A stretch of 64,000 nucleotides of DNA from Paucisalibacillus algeriensis (GTDB lineage: Bacteria > Bacillota > Bacilli > Bacillales > Amphibacillaceae): NCBI RefSeq assembly GCF_000577245.1, contig NZ_CBYO010000022.1, positions 653,246 through 717,245 on the forward strand, written 5' to 3'. Under the pieces are notes generated by a model. The model ran no database searches and was not told the origin of the DNA. It saw nothing but the letters and a program-made list of their open reading frames with translations. Positions within the stretch are counted from its first letter, which is position 1. Every line of letters starts with the position of its first letter. This document shows, piece by piece, positions 18,201-27,335 of this stretch. A program made the translations under genes and the position numbers.

Positions 18201-18437
18201 TTAGCTCAAATTAACATTAAACCACCATACAACAAGGAAAATACTCACAATCCCCCAAATTGTAGTCCCCATAATCCACCAAACTACCGGTGTCGTCAAA
18301 TCTTTCTCACTTTCTTTATTACTTTTTAAGAGAGCAACCTTACGTTCCATACCTTTTTTCATAGAAACAAGAACAACAAATCCAATCACGACAAAACTTA
18401 GCGTTATCCAAAATAATAGACCCACTTCTTTCCCCAC
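18201..18437 (-). CDS. Small membrane protein, two segments
   Basis: 78 residues from GTG at 18435-18437 (or GTG four codons later, which has a slightly better GGGGAAAG site). N-terminal membrane helix, charged loop KKGMERKVALLKSNKESEKD, second helix with IMGTTIWGIVSIFLVVWW. No known domain. Belongs to the run of small envelope genes 17927-19213. Confidence 0.65.
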   Translation of the reverse strand: MGKEVGLLFWITLSFVVIGFVVLVSMKKGMERKVALLKSNKESEKDLTTPVVWWIMGTTIWGIVSIFLVVWWFNVNLS

Positions 18438-18461
18438 CCATTAATATACTAAATTCATAAA

Positions 18462-18755
18462 CTAGTCTTCACCAATAAACATTATCCCTACAAAGGATAT
18501 GAGAAATACTAATACAACTATTGAAAGTGCGACTGGCCCGACCATCTTTAAATATCCTGCTTCCCTTTTATTAAAAGCCAGAATGGTAAATAACAAACCT
18601 ACTATTCCCGCAATGATCGCAGAGTAAAATAGAAAGAACAGAATAGGTACAATGATTCCTTCTGGTTTATCAGGAGCAAAATAATAGCTAGAAGCCATCG
18701 CAATCCCACAATACAAACTCAAAATAGCAGACCATTTACTATACTTATAGTTCAT
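18462..18755 (-). CDS. Small membrane protein, three segments
   Basis: 97 residues from the ATG at 18753-18755, which has GGGGGAAATAAAT in front; an upstream ATG gives 12 more codons but no ribosome binding site. Three hydrophobic helices with YYFAPDKPEGIIVP between the first two and NKREAGYLK before the third. The layout resembles DUF4190-type small integral membrane proteins, but I would not insist on that. Confidence 0.7.
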   Translation of the reverse strand: MNYKYSKWSAILSLYCGIAMASSYYFAPDKPEGIIVPILFFLFYSAIIAGIVGLLFTILAFNKREAGYLKMVGPVALSIVVLVFLISFVGIMFIGED

Positions 18756-18829
18756 ATTTATTTCCCCCAATCTCTTTAACTGGTAAAACAACAGATGATT
18801 GAATATATTCTTATTCTTATAATTCCTTC

Positions 18830-19213
18830 CTATCGTTCAATACGTATCAAATCATCAGAAGGGGTTAGATACTTCTTTTTTCCTATTGTAAAATCAGCTC
18901 CCTGACGTTCTACTTCAACATATTGAACAACCTTTTCATCGTTCATGAAAATTAATAAATATATATCGTCTCTCCAATCAATATCACTTGGATCATTATA
19001 ATCAACACCTAATTGCTTCTCTATTTCTTCTGGTGGAGTATAAGGGGTAAATAAAAATGCCTTTTCCCAATCGAAAGATGTCCATGATGTAAGATTTATT
19101 TCATTTTTGTTCTTATCTTCTATTATCGAATAAAGCGACTTTTCTAAGTCTATATTGTGTTGAATACTACTACATCCTACTAATAATAGTAAAAAAATGA
19201 TAAAAAAAACCAT
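18830..19213 (-). CDS. Small lipoprotein
   Basis: 127 residues with a signal peptide and lipobox LLVGC near residue 14, then a 110-residue polar domain (WTSFDWEKAFLFTPYTPPEE, PSDIDWRDDIYLLIF). The domain pattern suggests a protein that binds outside the membrane; the family is unknown to me. The only canonical start is ATG 19213, but the ribosome binding site GGAGAG lies about 20 bases upstream and the basic residues expected in a signal peptide (IKKV) are encoded just before this ATG; see findings. Confidence 0.7.
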   Translation of the reverse strand: MVFFIIFLLLLVGCSSIQHNIDLEKSLYSIIEDKNKNEINLTSWTSFDWEKAFLFTPYTPPEEIEKQLGVDYNDPSDIDWRDDIYLLIFMNDEKVVQYVEVERQGADFTIGKKKYLTPSDDLIRIER

Positions 19214-19487
19214 TACTTTTTTGATAACAAATCTCTCCTTCCTTCTTATTCAAAAGAGTTTTCACTCAATACAAACATAATCGTACAAAATTTTGTCCAA
19301 TTGAAATTAGTTCCTTTCGTTATTCAACTTGGCTATAGATTTAATATACAGCATCCCTTGCCAAGGTTTATAAATATTGTATAATTCATTTTAAGTATTC
19401 AGTTTTCTAAATCAAGCTTCTCTGTGGTAAAAATGTAAAAATGATTCCGTACCCGCATTCTAAAATCCAGCAAAAAAGGTGATACGA

Positions 19488-20153
19488 ATGAAAAAGAAGC
19501 TTATTCTTCTTGATATGATATGCTATGTCGCACTTCCATTTTTAATTTGGAATTACGGCAGGGAGCTATTGGGTGATTATCCAGCAATGCTTATATCAAC
19601 TATTCCTGGCTTTATTTATACCGTTTACCGCTTCGTAGTAGAACGGCAATTTAATATTGCTGGATTGTTTATTATTGGATCATTGTTTATTAATACAACA
19701 GTAAATCTATTGTCGGGATCAGCTGAACAAATGCTGTGGAACGGAGTTTACCTAGGGTTGTTTTATGCCTTGATTCATTTCATAGTGTTCATAATTAAAC
19801 GCCCACTAGCATTATACTTTGCAGTTGATTTTGTTTATTCGCAAGGTTGGTCAAGAAACGAAAGCACTCCTGTATTTTATATGAAAGGTAATTTCAAGTG
19901 GTTTCAAATCATACAAATACTTTTCATTATACGCGGATTGTTCATTGCAGGCTTGAAGATGTGGTTGCTACAAAAATATGGTGTAGAAGGTTATAATCAG
20001 ATGCTTATTTATAGGCAAATAAGCGAATGGCTTTTTGGGTTGCTCATTACAGCTATATTTATTTATACTAACGTGCCAATAAGTAAATACTTCGAACAAA
20101 TACGGATGGAAGAAGCAAGGGCGGATTCCAAAGTTAATAAGTCTTTGATTTAG
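19488..20153 (+). CDS. VC0807-like integral membrane protein
   Basis: 221 residues with about six membrane segments and a mid-loop VDFVYSQGWSR. It resembles the VC0807 family of uncharacterised inner-membrane proteins (length and the aromatic, RQ..EW pattern in the last helix pair). ATG at 19488 is chosen because AAAAGGTG lies six bases upstream; a GTG nine bases earlier overlaps that site. Alone on the plus strand between minus-strand genes. Confidence 0.7.
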   Translation: MKKKLILLDMICYVALPFLIWNYGRELLGDYPAMLISTIPGFIYTVYRFVVERQFNIAGLFIIGSLFINTTVNLLSGSAEQMLWNGVYLGLFYALIHFIVFIIKRPLALYFAVDFVYSQGWSRNESTPVFYMKGNFKWFQIIQILFIIRGLFIAGLKMWLLQKYGVEGYNQMLIYRQISEWLFGLLITAIFIYTNVPISKYFEQIRMEEARADSKVNKSLI

Positions 20154-20219
20154 CTACATGCAAAAAGGCTTGGAATAATAAATTCTAAGCGTGTTAAATT
20201 GCAATTATCAGGAGAACAA

Positions 20220-20510
20220 TTATCCTTTAAATGATAAGCCTGCTTCTTCTAATGAATTTCTCATAATCGGTAGAGATGCTGGTCCAATACCATGGATTTT
20301 TAGAATTTCTTTTTCGGTATACATTGCAAGCTTTTGTACCGTATCAATCCCTTCGTGAATTAAAGCATTCCTAGCGGGAGAACTTAGTTTTGATAAGAAA
20401 CCATTTTTAGGTTTATTCTCTTTATTGCAGGTAGGACAACTTTTACAATCACTGCTCTTGTAATACTTATGTCCCTTTTCACAAATCCTTAAACTTTTTT
20501 CAGCTGTCAA
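20220..20510 (-). CDS. Zinc-ribbon plus RNA polymerase alpha CTD-like protein
   Basis: 96 residues. The N-terminal third is a treble-clef/zinc ribbon with CEKGH, CKSCPTC; the C-terminal half (SSPARNALIHEGI, KLAMYTEKEILKIHGIGPASLP) is the helix-hairpin-helix fold of the RNA polymerase alpha C-terminal domain. Such proteins are common in Bacilli and are thought to bind DNA; the function is not known. TTG start preceded by GGAGGGAG. Confidence 0.78.
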   Translation of the reverse strand: MTAEKSLRICEKGHKYYKSSDCKSCPTCNKENKPKNGFLSKLSSPARNALIHEGIDTVQKLAMYTEKEILKIHGIGPASLPIMRNSLEEAGLSFKG

Positions 20511-20699
20511 AATACTCCCTCCAATTAAATTTTATTTGTTATACAATATCGACTAAATCTATGTATGTCCCTATTTCAAGAATACTCTTTGTTAACTCAA
20601 GTATAATTATTTTCACTATCCCTATCAAACATATACATACTAGCCTAATTTTCTTCCATAATTAAATACGGATGAACTTCATAATGGTTTCACTCTCTT

Positions 20700-20849
20700 A
20701 TGGGAAACTATTTTTTTAAACGACCTACCGTGACAAGACACTTTTCCTTAAAATCTGTATTAACCATAGGAATTATATGTACACTTCTAGGCTTTTTTCT
20801 TCTTGCTTTCACAACTTTGAAATCCGTCATCTATGGCTTATTATTTTGA
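20700..20849 (+). CDS. Possible small one-helix membrane peptide or gene fragment
   Basis: 49 codons from ATG 20700-20702: basic start (FFKRPTVTRHFSLKS), then one hydrophobic helix (TIGIICTLLGFFLLAF). There is no good ribosome binding site. It could be the start of a decayed permease gene. The preceding 20511-20699 shows nothing else. Confidence 0.25.
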   Translation: MGNYFFKRPTVTRHFSLKSVLTIGIICTLLGFFLLAFTTLKSVIYGLLF

Positions 20850-20859
20850 ATGGTGATGG

Positions 20860-21060
20860 CCAGGTCGTTAGGTTTTGGTAGATGTCGGATTAGCTCTACC
20901 CGATTAGGGACTGTGCTGGATGCCGGATTCGCGAAGGAGTTCCTAAAAGTCGCGCATTTGGATGAATTTGGCGTGACCTTTTGCAACTCTCGCGCAAGAG
21001 TAAAGAAGAAACGCGTGACTATAGGCAATCCCGATCTCCCGCCGAACTCGCCAAACAAAA
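20860..21060. other. GC-richer intergenic island
   Basis: About 200 bases with visibly higher G+C and many GCG/CGC words (GATTCGCGAAGGAG, CTCTCGCGCAAG) between AT-rich genes. Both strands are open here, but no ribosome binding site, codon style or known domain supports a gene. It looks like a dispersed intergenic repeat or an RNA. Confidence 0.4.
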
Positions 21061-21097
21061 AACAACTTACAAATGACATATCACCATTTGCAAGTTG
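21057..21097 (-). terminator. Terminator of the DUF418 gene
   Basis: 13-bp stem with one mismatch (CAACTTACAAATG / CATTTGCAAGTTG), 9-base loop; on the minus strand it is followed by a TTTTTTG run. 28 bases beyond the stop at 21125. Confidence 0.75.
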
Positions 21098-21124
21098 TTA
21101 GAAAAATCTTTCCTTATCAATTTG

Positions 21125-22336
21125 TTATCCCATTCTTCTCTTCCTCATTGGTTGAAGTTTCAAATACGTAACCGACCGCCACAACCATTCAAACGGACCA
21201 AATCGAAACTTCTTTAACCATAGTTTACTGAATGCTATTTGACCAGCAAAGATTACTAGACAGATGACCGTTCCCATAAATAGGCTGATACTCCCATACC
21301 AACCAAGTCCTATAAATATAGCAAGGGAAATAATCGTTTGAAATAAATAATTTGTTAAAGCCATTTGACCCACATAGCCTAACAACCGTAATCTCTGTTG
21401 CCATACTTCTCTTCTAAGAAGTAATGTCAAAGCAGAAATATAAAATAGACATAACGGATAACTACTAATACTGGTTAATACTAGAATAACGTACGTTTGT
21501 TTAATTCCCCAATCTATAATCCCTAAAGTGAATAGTGCTAATAATGCTACTAACGGAATGCTGATAAGTAAAGTAATTAGACGGATCTTTTTAAGAAACT
21601 GTACATGTTTGGATACATCTTGGAAGATACCTGCCTTCCCTACTGCTAACCCAATCAGAAACATTGCTAGTACTGGAAGCATTGCCGGAATGATATTTAG
21701 AAGAATCATTGGTAACTCTGCTCCAAGGCGATAGCTAACCCATTCAAGGTATCCAGCGTTTTGGTAGACTGCTACATACTCTGAAACGGCACTTTCCATT
21801 ATTGTTGTCGATACTTCTATTTGCTCCAAAATGGAATTTGGTATTAATAAGGTTAGAAGGTTGAACACATTATACACTAATAATAAACTACCCGCCCAGA
21901 TTAACATGGTCATGATTTTTCTTTTAAAAAATAATAATAAGAACAATCCTGCAAGTGCATATGTATGTAAAATATCTCCAAACCATAGTGCAATAAGATG
22001 AATGAGTCCAAACAGTAATAAAGCTATCATTCTTCTCACAAAAAGACTCGTTGCACCTAATCCCTTCATTTCAGCTCGGCTAATAAAAATATAAAACCCT
22101 AGTCCAAATAGAAACGAGAAAATAGTAAAAAACTTCATGTCGATAAACAATGTAAAGAATGCATCTAACCAATAATCGATTCCGGTATAGACCGGTTCAT
22201 AACCATGCATTTGTTTCATAAAAATAGCACTGTGAAACGATGGCATATTCACTAAAAATATCCCAAACAATGCAAACCCTCTGATGATGTCAATTGTAAG
22301 GATCCGTTCCTTACTAGCAATTGGTGAATTTCCCAT
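21125..22336 (-). CDS. DUF418 family membrane protein
   Basis: 403 residues with about ten membrane segments. The start ERILTIDIIRGFALFGIFLVN is the hallmark of the DUF405/DUF418 family (YxaH, YrkO, YeiB), and the C-terminal YVGQMALTNYLFQTII plus FGPFEWLWRSVTYL is the DUF418 core. Some members resemble acyltransferase_3 proteins, but the substrate is unknown. ATG with AGGGGAAG upstream. Single gene. Confidence 0.9.
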   Translation of the reverse strand: MGNSPIASKERILTIDIIRGFALFGIFLVNMPSFHSAIFMKQMHGYEPVYTGIDYWLDAFFTLFIDMKFFTIFSFLFGLGFYIFISRAEMKGLGATSLFVRRMIALLLFGLIHLIALWFGDILHTYALAGLFLLLFFKRKIMTMLIWAGSLLLVYNVFNLLTLLIPNSILEQIEVSTTIMESAVSEYVAVYQNAGYLEWVSYRLGAELPMILLNIIPAMLPVLAMFLIGLAVGKAGIFQDVSKHVQFLKKIRLITLLISIPLVALLALFTLGIIDWGIKQTYVILVLTSISSYPLCLFYISALTLLLRREVWQQRLRLLGYVGQMALTNYLFQTIISLAIFIGLGWYGSISLFMGTVICLVIFAGQIAFSKLWLKKFRFGPFEWLWRSVTYLKLQPMRKRRMG

Positions 22337-22528
22337 AATATCTTCCCCTTATAAAGTCTCTTTTCTCTCTTTTTCATTGTTGTCCATCAGATTTACGTTT
22401 GGACTTCTATAAAGGTTTCAAAGTCTAGACATATCACAAGATTTTCTCCCTTAAAGTTAATACCATCATTTTAAAGGGTATTTCTTTAATCTGAAACAAA
22501 GGAGAATTCACCTGTATTACAGTCCTTA

Positions 22529-23443
22529 TTAGACAAGTTCCATGTAAAATCTTCTTTCATCCTCCATTACTTCAAATCCAACGGACTTATATACACTTAG
22601 TGCTTTTTCATTCTCTGTATCTACCATTAACTTCGCTTTATTCAGCCCAACATCTTTTAGATAAGTAAGCGCGGTTGTCAAAAGAAATTTAGCTATTCCT
22701 TGTTTTCTCCATGCTACCTTAACAAACACATCCTCGACGACACCCATCTCATCTTCTTGCCAGGCCATCGCACAAGCTATGATACTTCCATTTTCCCATA
22801 CTGGAATGGCAGTCCAGGAAGGATTACTCTTATATTCACGTAATCTCTTAAGGCCTAGTGCACTATCTGGCCAAATTTCACACTCTGCTTCTAAATATTG
22901 CTTTTCCTCTTCCAAACTATCCATCTTCCAAAATTCCGATTTTAGAATTGGGTGAGATAAGGCAATAGGCTCTATCGGTTGTTGTAAATCTCTTTCCATT
23001 GTGTATAAGGTTTCAAAGGGCTTAAAACCCTTCTCATCTACAAAAAAGCGATTGTTATTTGCTTCCGTCCCAAAATTACCTACACAAAAGTTTGTTTGGT
23101 AATTAGCAGAAAGATGCTGTTTCAGCTCCAAGGCACGATCGTATAATACCTGAAATAACCGATTCAATAGTTCAAAATCTAGTTCTCTATCGGGCAGTGT
23201 CTTCAAATTTAAATAGATACTATGTTTGCTTCCTTTCGGGTGCCCATCTGGAATGCTATTAATAATCTCAACCTGACCTTTTCCTACCATTTCTCCATTT
23301 TCAAAAGCACAAATTACATTTTTCCAATTCTCTTCCGGGCCAATCCACCAAAACACGACCTTTCTATCCTTTGTTACCTTTTGGTAGAAATCACCTAATA
23401 ACGGCATATCCTCTTGCTTGAAATTTCTTATCTCTATGTTCAT
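22529..23443 (-). CDS. GNAT acetyltransferase with two tandem domains
   Basis: 304 residues. The C-terminal half is a standard GNAT fold: VVEDVFVKVAWRKQGIAK (acetyl-CoA binding loop), then ENEKALSVYKSVGFEVME. The N-terminal half is a diverged GNAT-like domain without an intact loop. Substrate unknown. ATG follows GGAGAAATT. The next upstream gene, DegV, is 45 bases away and may share its transcript. Confidence 0.82.
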   Translation of the reverse strand: MNIEIRNFKQEDMPLLGDFYQKVTKDRKVVFWWIGPEENWKNVICAFENGEMVGKGQVEIINSIPDGHPKGSKHSIYLNLKTLPDRELDFELLNRLFQVLYDRALELKQHLSANYQTNFCVGNFGTEANNNRFFVDEKGFKPFETLYTMERDLQQPIEPIALSHPILKSEFWKMDSLEEEKQYLEAECEIWPDSALGLKRLREYKSNPSWTAIPVWENGSIIACAMAWQEDEMGVVEDVFVKVAWRKQGIAKFLLTTALTYLKDVGLNKAKLMVDTENEKALSVYKSVGFEVMEDERRFYMELV

Positions 23444-23488
23444 ATCGTATAATTTCTCCTATTTCTATGGAATGAAGTGCAACAGGTC

Positions 23489-24340
23489 CTATCTTTCCAA
23501 CCCAGCAATTCCAAAACCACCAGGTCCTGCATGAGTGGAAATCATGGCACCTGCCTGTAGCCAATCTACCATTTCAAATCCGGATTCATTTGCTATAGTA
23601 GTCATTCTCGTCTTAATTTCTTCTGATAACCCAACAGAATACAGTAAGTAGATTTGACTTTTATCCAAGTCATATTGGTTTAAATAGTCCCGGAAAAGTT
23701 TTTCTGTAACCGAGCTCATGTTACCACGATACTTTTTAGTAGATACAAGGTTTCCATCTACCAATTCAATACGAGGTTTAATCTTTAATAAAGCTCCTCC
23801 AAGATAAGCTAGATTACTAACTCTTCCCCCAGCTTTTAGGAACTCAAGACTCCCAGGTACAAAAGCTAGTCTAGATTTCGGCACAATCGATTTAATTTTT
23901 TCTATTAGATAAACAGGCTCCATAGTAGGGTCTTTTGCCAATAGGTCCACTGCATACATGACAATGGCAGTTAATCCTCCAGTAACATTGAGCGCATCAA
24001 TAAGATGAATATCATCCATGTCTTCTGTCGCAACTAGAGCGTTTTGGAAAGACGAAGATGCCTTAGACGTATATCCTATATGAATAATGACACATTCTGG
24101 ATTGTTTGCTTTGATTTCCTTAAAGAACTCTTCATATTCATGAATATTCGTAGCTGTTGTGGAAGGGATTTTTTTCTTTTTCTCGTGGTAGTCATATATT
24201 TCTTCTACTGGTAGTGATCCGTCCAGATAATCCTTATCATCCATGATAACGTGCATCGGAACCACGTGAACATGATGTTTGCTAATCCATTCTTGCGGTA
24301 AATCAGCTCCACTTTCCGTGGTTAAAATAATTTTACTCAA
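23489..24340 (-). CDS. DegV family fatty-acid binding protein
   Basis: 283 residues of the DegV/EDD fold: ILTTESGADLP at the start, YLDGSLP..EIYDY, IPSTTATN, IHIGYTSKASSSFQNA, and C-terminal HAGPGGFGIAG. Proteins of this family hold a fatty acid; some (FakB) hand it to the kinase FakA for phospholipid synthesis. No fakA is nearby. Start codon is TTG (24338-24340) with GAGAGGGG upstream; there is no ATG alternative. Confidence 0.9.
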   Translation of the reverse strand: MSKIILTTESGADLPQEWISKHHVHVVPMHVIMDDKDYLDGSLPVEEIYDYHEKKKKIPSTTATNIHEYEEFFKEIKANNPECVIIHIGYTSKASSSFQNALVATEDMDDIHLIDALNVTGGLTAIVMYAVDLLAKDPTMEPVYLIEKIKSIVPKSRLAFVPGSLEFLKAGGRVSNLAYLGGALLKIKPRIELVDGNLVSTKKYRGNMSSVTEKLFRDYLNQYDLDKSQIYLLYSVGLSEEIKTRMTTIANESGFEMVDWLQAGAMISTHAGPGGFGIAGLER

Positions 24341-24452
24341 TTAAAAATCCCCTCTCTTCTTCCATAACTTTAATAACTAACTCTTAGTACCTAGTCTAAC
24401 TATACAATAAAAAATAACTTATTTCAGAATTTTTTATAATTATTTTTCCATT

Positions 24453-24484
24453 AAAAAGAACCTGATGCTCTTAGAGCATCAGGT
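24453..24484 (-). terminator. Strong intrinsic terminator upstream of degV
   Basis: Perfect 11-bp stem ACCTGATGCTC with TTA loop, then TTCTTTTT on the minus strand. It would end the transcript of the remnant and small membrane gene at 24562-24992. Confidence 0.85.
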
Positions 24485-24561
24485 CCAAATTAGATAAATT
24501 GTTCGTAGGGTTCCTGTCGATCTGTCTCACATTAAGAAATATGAGCCTTTTCTTTCATCAT

Positions 24562-24747
24562 TTAAATATATTTATGTTCATAGACTGATTTCTTCTTTTG
24601 GTTACCCGTGCTCTCGAAGAACGAAATAACCTCCGTAATCGCGTTCTCCAATAAATCTCTATCATTAGTTTTTTCTAGCTGTTCAATTGCTTTTTCAATT
24701 TCTTCTGGAAAGTAGTTTAATTGATTTTTCTTTATGCCCCAGACAAT
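24562..24747 (-). pseudogene. 3' fragment of an unidentified gene
   Basis: An open frame of 61 codons with coding-like content (WGIKKNQLNYFPEEIEKAIE, then LENAITEVISFFESTG) ending in TAA, but with a stop codon directly upstream and no ATG, GTG or TTG start at its head. The frame reads like the C-terminus of a cytoplasmic helical protein whose front has been lost. It ends 80 bases before a perfect terminator. Confidence 0.4.
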
Positions 24748-24815
24748 TTATTTCTTCAACTAAAACAACCGTGATTACACCTATTAGGGTGGTCAGCTAA
24801 ATTCTTTTCCATACT

Positions 24816-24992
24816 CTAATCTAAATTGAATAGTTCCGAAATGATTTCAGTACTCCCTGGTGTAAACATAAATATTGATACGGCGATACATAAAATTCCT
24901 ACAAATACGAAGCTAATTTTTTTATTTCCACGTAGTCCCTTAACAACTAATAATATTCCCACCATTAATAGTAAGAAATACCAAAAACCCAT
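24816..24992 (-). CDS. Small two-helix membrane protein
   Basis: 58 codons from ATG 24990-24992 behind GGAGTGAG. Sequence: FWYFLLLMVGILLVVKGLRG, KKISFVFVGILCIAVSIF, then a soluble acidic end (ISELFNLD). Two hydrophobic helices separated by a basic turn, the usual look of small Bacillus membrane proteins. Good codon use and ribosome binding site support it although it is short. Confidence 0.65.
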   Translation of the reverse strand: MGFWYFLLLMVGILLVVKGLRGNKKISFVFVGILCIAVSIFMFTPGSTEIISELFNLD

Positions 24993-25099
24993 AATCTCAC
25001 TCCTTCATCGAATGATGTAACCGTGAACCCATGCATCATTTAGATTACGTACATCCCTTCAAAAATAAAATATTGTTACATTACTTTTTCTCAATCCTT

Positions 25100-25690
25100 T
25101 TAAGCTCTATTTAAACCCCCATGTGAATTCCACAATCTATTTACGGCGACTAATTCTCTTTCATTAAATTCCATTCTGTATATATCTGGTTTTGAGGTAT
25201 GCAGCAAAAACTCTAAATCATATTTTCTATCAAAATAACTCATCATTAACGTCATTACTGCCCCATGAGTACCTACAACTACTTTCTGTCCTCGATAAGT
25301 ATTTAATATTTCTTTTAAGGTTTTGATAGCTCTTGTCTGACAATCCTTATTTGACTCTCCTCCAGGCAAAGCAAAGTTGGGTTCAGAAAATGACTTGTTT
25401 AAAAACGTCAATAATTCTTCATCAGATAGTCGCTTGTCCTCTACGGTAAATATTCTCTCTTTAAGGTCCTCGACTACCGAAACTTTATGTCCTAATTGAT
25501 CTGCTAGGTCTTGTACAGTTAGAATGGAACGCTTGTATGGACTTGAGAAAACTGCATCAATACTTTCTTTTTTTAAGATATTCGTTATTCGTTGGGCGTC
25601 TTTATTTCCTTCTTCAGATAATCCTCTTGTTCTCTCATTACCGACTTTTGGTGAATCACCATGTCTCACCATGTAAATAAAAGTTCTCAT
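25100..25690 (-). CDS. Histidine phosphatase (phosphoglycerate mutase family)
   Basis: 196 residues. The catalytic RHG is near the start (MVRHGDS), followed by LSEEGNKDAQRI, VFSSPYKRSILT, GGESNKDCQTR and the second histidine in VVGTHGAVM, all in family order. These enzymes remove phosphates from small molecules or proteins; the substrate is unknown. I use the ATG at 25688-25690; a TTG four codons upstream overlaps the only ribosome-site-like GGGGG. Confidence 0.9.
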   Translation of the reverse strand: MRTFIYMVRHGDSPKVGNERTRGLSEEGNKDAQRITNILKKESIDAVFSSPYKRSILTVQDLADQLGHKVSVVEDLKERIFTVEDKRLSDEELLTFLNKSFSEPNFALPGGESNKDCQTRAIKTLKEILNTYRGQKVVVGTHGAVMTLMMSYFDRKYDLEFLLHTSKPDIYRMEFNERELVAVNRLWNSHGGLNRA

Positions 25691-25879
25691 ACTAGCCCCC
25701 AAGTTAATTTAATTTAAACAATTGTATTTGTTTCATAAAACTCCCAATTTCAATTATATACATATACATTCTATATATATAGATATTCTATGCATATAAC
25801 TATACTACAATATTGTCTTAACAAGTTCAATCAAATTTGCAGAATTATATAAGTACTTATTCATAAACTAATACTTAAA

Positions 25880-25907
25880 TAAAAAAAGATACCTGTGAAG
25901 GTATCTT
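25880..25907 (-). terminator. Terminator of the VOC gene
   Basis: 8-bp stem AAGATACC / GGTATCTT, 6-base loop, seven T on the minus strand, 56 bases after the stop at 25963. Confidence 0.75.
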
Positions 25908-25962
25908 CCCTTATAATATAATACTTAAAATAACTAACTCTTTACTACAAGTTTATCAATGA

Positions 25963-26370
25963 TTACAATGCATTTTCATCCATATAAACGACTTCCCATA
26001 AATGACCGTCTAAGTCCTGAAAACCCCATCCATACATAAATCCATGATCTTGAGGCTCGGTATCGGTTTTGCCGCCAGCTGAAAGTGCCTTATTTACCAA
26101 CTCGTCCACTTGCTCTCGACTTTCAGCCGATAAGCAGAAAATCGCTTCGGAGGCAGTAGTAGTATCCACAATTTCCTTCTTACTAAACTCTTTGAATCGT
26201 TCCTCATTCATGATTAAAGCAAAGATATTGTCATTGATGATTATACTGGATGTGCTCTCATTGCTGAATTGCGTGTTTAACTCAAAACCGATCTCTGTCA
26301 AAAAGTTGGTAGACTTTTTCACATCTTTTACTGGTAAATTGATAAAGATATTTTTGGATTTAAATGCCAA
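25963..26370 (-). CDS. VOC (glyoxalase/bleomycin-resistance fold) protein
   Basis: About 135 residues: FINLPVKDVKKSTNFLTEIGF at the front and YGWGFQDLDGHLWEVVYMD at the end, the two beta-alpha-beta modules of the vicinal oxygen chelate superfamily. Metal-ligand glutamate is present in WEVV. No hint of substrate. I prefer the TTG at 26368-26370, eight bases after GGAGGTG; a GTG three codons upstream lies inside that site. Confidence 0.85.
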   Translation of the reverse strand: MAFKSKNIFINLPVKDVKKSTNFLTEIGFELNTQFSNESTSSIIINDNIFALIMNEERFKEFSKKEIVDTTTASEAIFCLSAESREQVDELVNKALSAGGKTDTEPQDHGFMYGWGFQDLDGHLWEVVYMDENAL

Positions 26371-26490
26371 TTTATTCACCTCCTCTTCAAATTATCATAG
26401 ACAAGAGTGGTAAGTCAAACTATATTCTTATTATTAATAATAGTCTATTTATTCCGGTTGGGCTATCCCCCTTTTCGAAGATTAATCAAA

Positions 26491-27102
26491 TTACTTTCTA
26501 TTTTTCATCACTTCAGCTAATGCCTTAGAGTTTAAATCTTTTTCCTCATATAGTTTATCAATGATGCTTTGATAGTCCTCTTCATTTCGATTTTGACTTA
26601 ATTTATAAGCAGCTTGAGATTCTTGTATTTTAATTTTAAATCCAACAATTCCCTTGATTTGTTTTTTAGTTTGGGAAGAAAGATTTTCCCATAAAACAGG
26701 GTCCTTACGAAATTGCTCATATTTTTGAAGTAGTAGTTTAAGGTCTTCTTCTAATTCCTGTTCACTCATAATAGTTGCTGTTCCATATATATGGACAGAT
26801 TGATAGTTCCATGTTGGTACATTTTCAGATTTATACCAAGAAGATGAAATATAAGCATGCGGACCTTGATACATGACTAGGACGTTTTCACTATCATCCT
26901 CCAATGTTTCCACCTGAGGATTCGCATAAGCAAAGTGTCCCGTTATATAGTAATCATCTCCTTGTTTATGTAACTCTAAAGGCAAATGAGTGGCAATAGG
27001 CTTTCCTTGTTTTGTCGTTACAATTGTTCCAAAAGAGTTATTCTGAATAAATTCTCTGATTTCATCAAAGTCTGTGACCTTAAAATGTTTAGGGATATAC
27101 AT
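26491..27102 (-). CDS. paiB: PaiB, FMN-binding negative regulator
   Basis: 203 residues, the split-barrel FMN-binding family of PaiB: MYIPKHFKVTDFDEIREFI, GTIVTTKQGKPIATHLPL, GHFAYANPQ, VMYQGPHAYISSSWY, VPTWNYQSVHIYG and C-terminal KGIVGFKIKI all fit. In B. subtilis PaiB represses sporulation and protease genes together with PaiA. Here it is a lone gene separated from paiA (17378) by 8.6 kb on the same strand. ATG follows AAAGGTGG. Confidence 0.93.
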   Translation of the reverse strand: MYIPKHFKVTDFDEIREFIQNNSFGTIVTTKQGKPIATHLPLELHKQGDDYYITGHFAYANPQVETLEDDSENVLVMYQGPHAYISSSWYKSENVPTWNYQSVHIYGTATIMSEQELEEDLKLLLQKYEQFRKDPVLWENLSSQTKKQIKGIVGFKIKIQESQAAYKLSQNRNEEDYQSIIDKLYEEKDLNSKALAEVMKNRK

Positions 27103-27240
27103 AAGTATCCACCTTTCAAAAAATTAATTATTTTGATCACCTTGTTTAACTTGCGCCACATTTCTTTGTTCTCTATTTAATTTAATAAATATAATAGTTG
27201 GAAGTAATCTTAAGAAAAAAGCTTATTGATTTAAAACAGT

Positions 27241-27278
27241 CAAAAAGCCACAGAATTATATAATATAACCCTGTGGCT
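27241..27278 (-). terminator. Terminator of the 28-codon gene
   Basis: 8-bp stem AGCCACAG / CTGTGGCT with a 17-base AT loop and TTTTTG run on the minus strand, 58 bases after the stop of the peptide gene. Confidence 0.7.
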
Positions 27279-27335
27279 CGAATGTTGTTTTCGAATCAAT
27301 TATGCTTTATTATAATCGCACATCAAAATGGAAAA

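Noticed and set aside
20831..21101. Two opposite frames over the GC-richer island
   Set aside because: Both strands open at once, no ribosome sites, overlap with a terminator; better read as non-coding.
24826..25020. 64-codon plus-strand frame
   Set aside because: It is antisense to the small two-helix membrane gene (24816-24992), which has a proper ribosome site.
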